Part shown: positions 40,601-49,600 of the stretch, in pieces | How positions within the stretch are numbered: position 1 is the stretch's first letter | Layout of the letters: every line of letters begins with the position of its first letter | Assembly: GCF_041734735.1 (NCBI RefSeq) | Contig: NC_134906.1 | Span: 30,804,500 to 30,868,499 of the forward strand | Length of the DNA stretch: 64,000 nt | Direction: 5' to 3' | Source: Babylonia areolata | Taxonomy: Eukaryota; Mollusca; Gastropoda; Neogastropoda; Buccinidae | Made by a program: the position numbers and the translations under genes | Notes under the pieces: generated by a model | What the model was told of the DNA's origin: nothing | The model's database searches: none | Seen by the model: only the letters and a program-made list of their open reading frames with translations

Positions 40601-43600
40601 ACTCCTCATGGGGCTATATCTCAACTCTCGGACCCGGGCCCCGGTTTTTACGGCTGGTTCTTGGTGATTCCAAAGGTCTCGGGAGGGTGGAGACCAGTTT
40701 TGGGACTTGTCCCCCCTCAACAAATTCCTCCCCAAAATCAAATTCAAGATGGACACACAGGCACAGATTCGGGAGACCATCCAACAAGGTGATTGCCCTA
40801 CCTCTATTGATCTGGAAGATGCTTATTTTCATATACTCATCCATTCGGCATCCCATCGGTACCGGAGGTTTCGTGTGGAGGGTCAAGGGGTTCCAGTTCC
40901 CGTCCTTCCCATTTGGTCTGTCCCTTGCCCCTTTCCTGTCTACCAAGGTGGTGCGGGAATTGGTGTCCATCGTCCGCTCGGAATCCATTGGTCTCTGTGT
41001 GTACCTGGACGACTTGCTTATCCTGGCCCAGTCGCAGGCCCTGTGCCTGAGTCATACGGCCAGACTTCTAGACCTTTGCTCCCAACTGGGCTTCCTCATG
41101 GACCAGCAGATATGCGATCTGTCCCCACGTCAGTCCTTCGACTTCTTAGGGATGAGATTCGACACGCGGTCTGTGATAGTCTCTCTGGCGCCAGATCACT
41201 GGGACCGTCTGGCAGGCCTCCTCAGCCACTGGCGCCACTCCTCCCAAGATACAGCGCAGACACTTTCTTCCCTCTTGGGCATGATGGAGTCCACGGCACC
41301 TCTCATTCCCCTGGACAGGGTTCTCAAGCACCCTCTCCAGAGGGCACTGAGGTTACGCCGGTCCCAGAGCACTCAGCCATGGGATACCCAGATATGTCTG
41401 GGCGAGTGGTTCCTCGACGTGACATCAGAGTGGTTAATCACCCCCCTTCGGACACAGGGGGTGCCCTTAGCCCCACCTACTCTTCAGGTGGCACTCTTCA
41501 CAGACGCCTCCTCCCTGGGCTGGGGAGCCCACATGGACTCACTCTATGCAGCAGGGACTTGGTCCCCGGAGGAGCGCCTATGCCACATCAATTTTCTAGA
41601 ACTGGAGGCAGTTCGCAGGACTCTCCTGCACTTCATGGCGGAGGCCACTGGCAAGACCATCCGCTTGTTCACGGACAAGACGACGGTCGCATGTTATGTG
41701 AACAAATGGGGGGAGCGCACTCGGCAGACCTCTCCATGCGGACGGAGGCTCTCCTCCGTTGGTGCCACAGCAAGGGCATTGCACTTTCAGCGAGACACTG
41801 AGCAGGAAAAACCAACTTCTTGGCAGATGCTCCTAGCAGGTCCAAGAGTGACATACGCATAGAGTGCACCCTGGACAAGGACAGCCTTCAGGGGGTTTGG
41901 GAACAGTGGTTTCGGCCGATGGTGGACCTTGTTCAACAAGAGACTTCCCACTTCCGTCTCTGCGGTTGCCGACCCAGAAGCGTGGGCAGTGGATGCTCTC
42001 TCTGTGGATTGGAGCAGTCTGATTGCCTCCGCGTTTCCTCCCTTTCCAATTCTGTCCAAGGTGATACGGAAAGACAGATTGGAACACCCGCAGCCGATCC
42101 TCATTGCGCCGAAATGGCCAGCCCAGACCTGGTTTCCGGACCTTCAGTCCCTGACACATGTCCCACCCCTGGAACTTGAAACCAAATCTCATCTGCTGAG
42201 GCAGCCTCGCTCGGGCACTCCGCATTCCAATCCTCAACTGCTCCACCAGCACGCATGGCTGCTGTGCGGTCGGAACTGTCAGCATCACCATTGAAGTCCT
42301 CGACCCCTCGGTCGACCTCTGTGTTGGCTGTGCTGACCAAGGGGTGTGCCTCCTCTGACCTCCTCTCCATAGTCACCAGAGCAAGGAGGCAGGGAACGGA
42401 GACTTTGTATGACTTTCGCTGGAAGAAATGGTTGCGGTGGTGTACAGCTCAGGGCATTACCCCTACGAACCTTACGAGCATGCAGCTGGCCAACTTTCTG
42501 GCTCTCTGCTCCTCGGTTCTCATCCTGTCTGCTAGTTCTGTGCGAGGGTACAGGTCTGCCTTCTGTACCACAATGCAAACAGCTAGGTGGTTCCGCCTTT
42601 GAAGCGGATTGCCTGCTCAGAGAGGTGGCTAGGGGTGCCCCTCTGAAGGAAGCTAGAGACCCCAGAAGAGTGCCCCTCTGGGACTTGTTCCTGGTGCTGG
42701 ATATCATTCGAAAACAGACCTTCCTACCATTGGGGACTATTCCTTTTGACATCCTCACCCTCAAGACCACTTTCCTTCTGTGGCTGGCCACAGGCAGTCG
42801 TAGAAGTGAGCTGCATGGGCTTAATGGAATGCCACAAGATCTGGCCTTCCACAGAGATGGTTCCATCACTATTCGTTTCCTTCCAGAGTTTCTGGCTAAG
42901 AACCAAGACCCTGAGGTTCCTTCCCCCTCTCCGAGGGTCAGACCTTTGTCTGATATTCTTGCCCAAGATGATCAGGATAGGCACCTGTCCTGTTCGGTGT
43001 CTCAAATATTATTGGGATAGGTCTCGCCATAGGCATTCTTCTCAGAGGTGTCTGCTCATCTCCCTCAATGAGAATTACAAGAAAGACATCGCTGCAGGCA
43101 CCATTTCCCGCTGGGTTTCCCAAGTCATTCGTAGAGCCTACTCTCATGCACACAGGGATATCAGCTGTCTTCATCCCAGAGCACACGAAGTGCGGGCCAT
43201 AGCTACTTCGGCTGCTTTCCAGCACTCAGTGCCAACGCAGCACGTCTTGGAGGCAGCCTTCTGGAGGTCTGAGAATCCTTCATCAACTTCTACCTCAGGA
43301 ATTTCCGTATGACCAGGGCTGACGGTTCCAAGGGGATTTCCTTTGTCGCGGCTAACACTGCCGTCTCAGTTACAAGGGCTCCCCATATGAACCAGTAGGC
43401 GTTGCCCTCCTCCATTTGCTTTAAATTCTGCATCAGTTTGACATGGTACAGTATATGACACCAAAAGGAGGAGTTTGTATTATACTCCATGTTTGGTGTT
43501 AAATATACTTACATGTCAAACTCGAATGCCCGCCCGTCCGTCCCCGCGTCTCCGCCGTGGTTCTCATGGGGCATTTTTGTTCATGGCCACGGAATGATTA

Positions 43601-46600
43601 AGCGCTTATAGTTTTTAGAGGCGTTTGATTGGCTGAGAGCGGGTGGGCCCGTCTTTTCACTGTTAGCCGCGGGAAATTTGGCCAAGCAGAGCAAACCAAT
43701 AGGCCTAGTTTGCATCAGTTTGACATGGTAAGTATATTTAACACCAAACATGGAGTATAATACAAACTCCTCCTGTCATTGTTGTGGCCTCATCATAGTC
43801 CTCCTCTACTTGTTCCAGTTTGTAACTGACAGTCATTGTTGTGGCCTCATCATAGTCCTCCTCTACTTGTTCCAGTCTGTAACTGACAGTAATTGTTGTG
43901 GCCTCATCATAGTCCTCTACTTGTTCCAGTCTGTAACTGACAGTCGTTGTTGTGGCCTCATCATAGTCCTCCTCTACTTGTTCCAGTTTGTAACTGACAG
44001 TCATTGTTGTGGCCTCATCATAGTCCTCCTCTACTTGTTCCAGTTTGTAACTGACAGTAATTGTTGTGGCCTCATCATGGTTCTCTACTTGTTCCAGTTT
44101 GTAACTGACAGTCATTGTTGTGGTCTCATCATAGTCCTCCTCTACTTGTTCCAGTTTGTAACTGACAGTCATTGTTGTGGCCTCATCATAGTCCTCCTCT
44201 ACTTGTTCCTGTCTGTAACTGACAGTCATTGTTGTGGTCTCATCATAGTCCTCCTCTGCTTGTTCCAGTCTGTAACTGACAGTCATTGTTGTGGCCTCAC
44301 CATAGTCCTCCTCTACTTGTTCCAGTCTGTAACTGACAGTAATTGTTGTGGCCTCATCATAGTCCTCCTCTACTTGTTCCAGTTTGTAACTGACAGTCAT
44401 TGTTGTGGTCTCATCATAGTCCTCTTCTATTTGTTCCAGTCTGTAACTGACAGTAATTGTTGTGGCCTCATCATAGTCCTCCTCTACTTGTTCCAGTCTG
44501 TAACTGACAGTCATTGTTGTGGCCTCATCATAGTCCCTCTACTTGTTCCAGTTTGTAACTGACAGTCATAGTTGTGGCCTCATCATAGTCCTCCTCTACT
44601 TGTTCCAGTTTGTAACTGACAGTAATTGTTGTGGCCTCATCATAGTCCTCCTCTACTTGTTCCAGTTTGTAACTGACAGTCATTGTTGTGGCCTCATCAT
44701 AGTCCTCCTCTACTTGTTCCAGTTTGTAACTGACAGTCCATTGTTGTGGCCTCATCATAGTCCTCCTCTACTTGTTCCAGTCTGTAACTGACAGTCATTG
44801 TTGTGGCCTCATCATAGTCCTCCTCTACTTGTTCCAGTCTGTAACTGACAGTCATTGTTGTGGCCTCATCATAGTCCTCCTCTACTTGTTCCAGTTTGTA
44901 ACTGACAGTCATTGTTGTGGCCTCATCATAGTCCTCCTCTACTTGTTCCAGTCTGTAACTGACAGTAATTGTTGTGGCCTCATCATAGTCCTCTAATTGT
45001 TCCAGTCTGTAACTGACAGTCATTGTTGTGGCCTCATCATAGTCCTCCTCTACTTGTTCCAGTTTGTAACTGACAGTCATTGTTGTGGCCTCACCATAGT
45101 CCTCCTCTACTTGTTCCAGTTTGTAACTGACAGTCATTGTTGTGGCCTCATCATAGTCCTCCTATTTGTTCCAGTTTGTAACTGACAGTCATTGTTGTGG
45201 CCTCATCATAGTCCTCTACTTGTTCCAGTTTGTAACTGACAGTCATTGTTGTGGCCTCATCATAGTCCTCCTATTTGTTCCAGTTTGTAACTGACAGTCA
45301 TTGTTGTGGCCTCATCATAGTCCTCTACTTGTTCCAGTTTGTAACTGACAGTCATTGTTGTGGCCTCATCATAGTCCTCCTCTACTTGTTCCCTCTTTGT
45401 TATCCTGTACATGTTTGTCTTGTGTCCTGTGTTAGGAACTGGTGGCATCTTCAGTGTTAATGTTGTCTGGAAGAGTTTTTGCAGTTTGATCTTTTTGAAG
45501 CATCCACAACCAATTTGATGGCCTTTCTTTCTCTTGTTTAGTTTGTGAGGTAAGGGTAGGAAAAAAAGAGAAAATTTGGGATTGATTGTCAGGTTTGGGA
45601 GACAAATGAAGGCTTATCATCATTAGGAAAATGTTGGTACAGGGTATAACTTTTCAGTTAGGGTCACACTGCATTCAGCTTTTGGTTGTGCCTGGCTAGT
45701 GGTTAAAAAAAAATCCCATTCAGATTGATTGGGAGAGAGAGTGAATCATTGCCTGCAACTTGAGATTCCCTGCTTCAAACAGTGCTCCATGCTTTCACTG
45801 TTTTGTGATCTTTGTCATTTTTAGTTTGCATGTTTTGAGGTAAAGTTGTTATTAACGTGTGAAGAGTGATGGATGATTTGGTGGGTTTTTTTTTTTGGTC
45901 TTTTTGGGTACATGTATATATTTTTTGAATACTTTGCATGTATTTGGGTTAAGTAGCAGTGATGATTGAGAAAGTAATGGAGGATGGTGTGTGTTGTGCC
46001 GCGTGACTCGCGGGGAAGCAGCAGTGATGATTGAGACAGTAATGGAGGATGGTGTGTGTTGTGCCGCGTGACTCGCGGGGAAGTAGCAGTGATGACTGAG
46101 ACAGTAATGGAGGATGGTGTGTGTTGTGCCGCGTGACTCGCGGGGAAGCAGCAATGATGATTGAGAACGTAATGGAGGATGGTGTGTGTTGTGCAGCATG
46201 ACTCGCGGGGAAGTAGCAGTGATGACTGAGACAGTAATGGAGGATGGTGTGTGTTGTGCCGCGTGACTCGCGGGGAAGCAGCAATGATGATTGAGAACGT
46301 AATGGAGGATGGTGTGTGTTGTGCAGCATGACTCGCGGGGAAGTAGCAGTGATGACTGAGACAGTAATGGAGGATGGTGTGTGTTGTGCCGCGTGACTCG
46401 CGGGGAAGCAGCAATGATGATTGAGAACGTAATGGAGGATGGTGTGTGTTGTGCAGCATGACTCGCGGGGAAGTAGCAGTGATGACTGAGACAGTAATGG
46501 AGGATGGTGTGTGTTGTGCAGCATGACTCGCGGGGAAGCAGCAGTGATGATTGAGAAAGTAATGGAGGATGGTGTGTGTTGTGCAGCATGACTCGCGGGG

Positions 46601-49600
46601 AAGTAGCAGTGATGACTGAGACAGTAATGGAGGATGGTGTGTGTTGTGCAGCCTGACTCGCGGGGAAGCAGCAGTGATGATTCAGAAAGTAATGGAGGAT
46701 GGTGTGTGTTGTGCAGCGTGACTCGCGGGGAAGCAGCAGTGATGATTCAGAAAGTAATGGAGGATGGTGTGTGTTGTGCCGCGTGACTCGCAGGGAAGCA
46801 GCAGTGATGATTCAGAAAGTAATGGAGGATGGTGTGTGTTGTGCAGCATGACTCGCGGGGAAGTAGCAGTGATGATTGAGAAAGTAATGGAGGATGGTGT
46901 GTGTTGTGCAGCGTGACTCGCGGGGAAGCAGCAGTGATGATTCAGAAAGTAATGGAGGATGGTGTGTGTTGTGCAGCGTGACTCGCGGGGAAGCAGCAGT
47001 GATGATTCAGAAAGTAATGGAGGATGGTGTGTGTTGTGCAGCGTGACTCGCGGGGAAGCAGCAGTCGGTCATCCAGAAAGGAACGTGAACCCATCAAGGT
47101 GGAGCTGCCCCCGGAGCTGGCCAAGTTTGACCCCAAGGCTGTTATCGGTCAGTTACCTGCCTGTCCTTTTTTCTGCTTCTGTGTCTTCACATATCTTCCA
47201 TCGGTCAGTTACCTGCTTTTTCAAAGGGATGACATTTTGCTTCATGCAGTTTTGTTTTGTGTATTTAACATCTATGAATAGGCTGGGGCCAGATGTCATG
47301 TATCTGCTCCACTTTAAAAGGTGCACTTAAATACATAGTTCAGTAAATGGTGCGTCATCTATTGGGTGTTTGTTGTCTTTTCACTTCACTGATTTTTTTT
47401 TTCCCACAGGTCAGTCCTGTGTAATCTCAGTGACTGGATGGTTCTGCAAACTGTGCAACAAGTTCTACAACAACGAGACAGCTGCCAAAGAAACTCACTG
47501 CATGACGGAAACTCACTTCAACAACTACAAGGTACTGGGCTGGTGCATGTGTGCATGCAACAGGGGTCTTCATGCTGTTTGTTCATTAGCTGGTGCGTTG
47601 TAGCACAGGATGATATATGTGTATCAGAGAGGGAAAGGCTGATAATTCATTGCAGTATTAGCTTGACTGTTTTATGATTTTTTCTGATGTGGAGATGCTG
47701 ACTGCTGGAAGCTGCAGCATGTTTTTCTTCACATCCAGTCAGTCAGAGCTCCTGGCTGGCAAGACTTTCAACCACAGTGTGACAGTGAACAAAAGCAGGG
47801 TGATAATCTTCTTGTGATTGAAACACAGTGCTCCTCAGAAGCACTGTTTCCTTCATTCACTGCTTGAAAGCAGTGTTGGCTATTAATGCAGTAGTAATCT
47901 GTTTAGTGTAATGCTAGCACCAAAAGGTTTACTCTTCAAATTTGGTTACTCAGATTAATAGCATTACCTGGATTTTTTGTGTTCTGCTAGGCAGACAATT
48001 TCAAATGATACATTTTGCTGGTGAGTGTATCAAGCCCATCTGGTTTTTCTGTGCCCCAGAAATTCATGTACACCAAGCTGAAGGCCAAGGCTGAGGCCGA
48101 GCGTGACGCCAGAGAGAAGGCAGCGGAGGAGGAGCGGAAGAAGAAGGAAGCAGCGGAAGCTGAAGGAAAGATGGAGGCAGACGACAAGGAACAGGCAGAG
48201 GGAGAGGGAGGGACCACAGACATGGCTGCACAGCAGGAGGGGGAGGAGGAGATGGAGGTGGGGGAGAACGGGGGGCAGGACGGAGAAGGTGGTGTGGAGG
48301 GGGAGGAGGGTGGCATGGAGGAGGAGGGCGGTGCGGAAGAGGAGGCCGGTGCTGAAGAGGAGGGTGGTGCGGAAGAGGAGGGTGGTGCAGAGGTTGAGGA
48401 AGGCCATGATGAACTGCTGGAAGAGCCGGAAGAGGAATATGTGGATGAGGAAGGGGAGGCTGCTGCAGAGGAGAGTCTGTGTCAGGTCAGGCTGTGGCTG
48501 TTACACTGTGGTGTTGTGTGTGTCAGGTGATACAGTGTGTTGTTCTGTGTGTAGTGTGTCAGGTGATACAGTGTGGTGTTCTCTATGTAGCGTGTCAGGT
48601 GAGGGCTGTGGGCAGATGGAATGGAATGTTCCATGTAGTGTGTGTGTGGGCAGACAATGCTGATAACGTGTGTACAGATATATGTTGCAGGCACTGAGTG
48701 GTGTGGTGTGTTGTACAGATACATGTGGTGTGTGTGATGTTACAGCAGACATTAATGATGATAGGTGGTGTTACAGCACATTAACTGATGATGGGTGGTG
48801 TTACAACAGACATTAACTGATGATGGGTGGTGTTACAACAGACATTAACTGATTATGGGTGGTTTTACAACAGACATTAACTGATGATGGGTGGTGTTTC
48901 AGCACATTAACTGATGATGGGTGGTGTTACAACAGACATTAACTGATTATGGGTGGTGTTTCAGCACATTAACTGATGATGGGTGGTGTTACAGCACATT
49001 AACTGATGATGGGTGGTGTTACAACAGACATTAACTGATTATGGGTGGTGTTTCAGCACATTAACTGATGATGGGTGGTGTTACAGCACATTAACTGATG
49101 ATGGGTGGTGTTACAGCACATTAACTGATGATGGGTGGTGTTACAACATACATTAACTGATAATGGGTGGTGTTACAGCAGACATAACTGATGATGGGTG
49201 TGTGGTGTTACAGCACATTTACTGATGGCTGTGTGGTGATGGAAGATAAGAATATTTTGGACTTTGTTGAAAAAGAAAGAGGAGAAGACATTGGGGAGTT
49301 CAGATGAAATGTAGGCAAAAGGAAGAGGAGTCATTTTTGCAGAACCAAGAAGATTTGACATGATAGAGTAAAGAGATTTGGTGGATGTGGCATCAAGAAC
49401 TTTAGAAGAAAAGAAGTTTGTTTTTGCTGATGAGATCATATGTTTGACTTTATTTGTTTTCAGAAGATTTGATAGTGGACTTCAGTTTTGTTGATCGCCA
49501 TCGCCGACATAACTGATGGCTGTGTGGTGTTACAGCAGACATTAACTGATGGCTGTGTGGTGTTACAGCAGACATTAACTGATGGCTGTGTGGTGTTACA

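Larger units (their letters stand above)
37489..43774 (+). mobile_element. DIRS-like tyrosine-recombinase retrotransposon, nearly whole, 6,286 bp
   Basis: Parts in order: left inverted terminal repeat, Gag-like ORF, reverse transcriptase with RNase H, tyrosine recombinase, internal complementary region and right inverted terminal repeat with a short extension. This is the plan of the DIRS order, which integrates through a circular intermediate and leaves no target duplication. The ends are fixed to the base because the internal region reads as the reverse complement of both termini joined. Removing the element rejoins the sequence aactgaca and gtcattg into a normal 57-bp unit. It looks nearly whole, with perhaps a few breaks. 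The two terminal repeats are close but not identical, so it is young to moderate in age and probably no longer active. Confidence 0.9.

Noticed and set aside
45541-45548. Eight-base micro-exon (TTTGTGAG) between a strong acceptor and donor
   Set aside because: Coding exons 5 and 6 already join in phase 0; adding eight bases would break the frame.
45821-46589. Minus-strand frames of 190-245 residues (HTHHPPLLSQSSLLLP repeats)
   Set aside because: These are antisense readings of the 65-bp splice-junction array. All copies share the repeat, and there is no start, end or homology.
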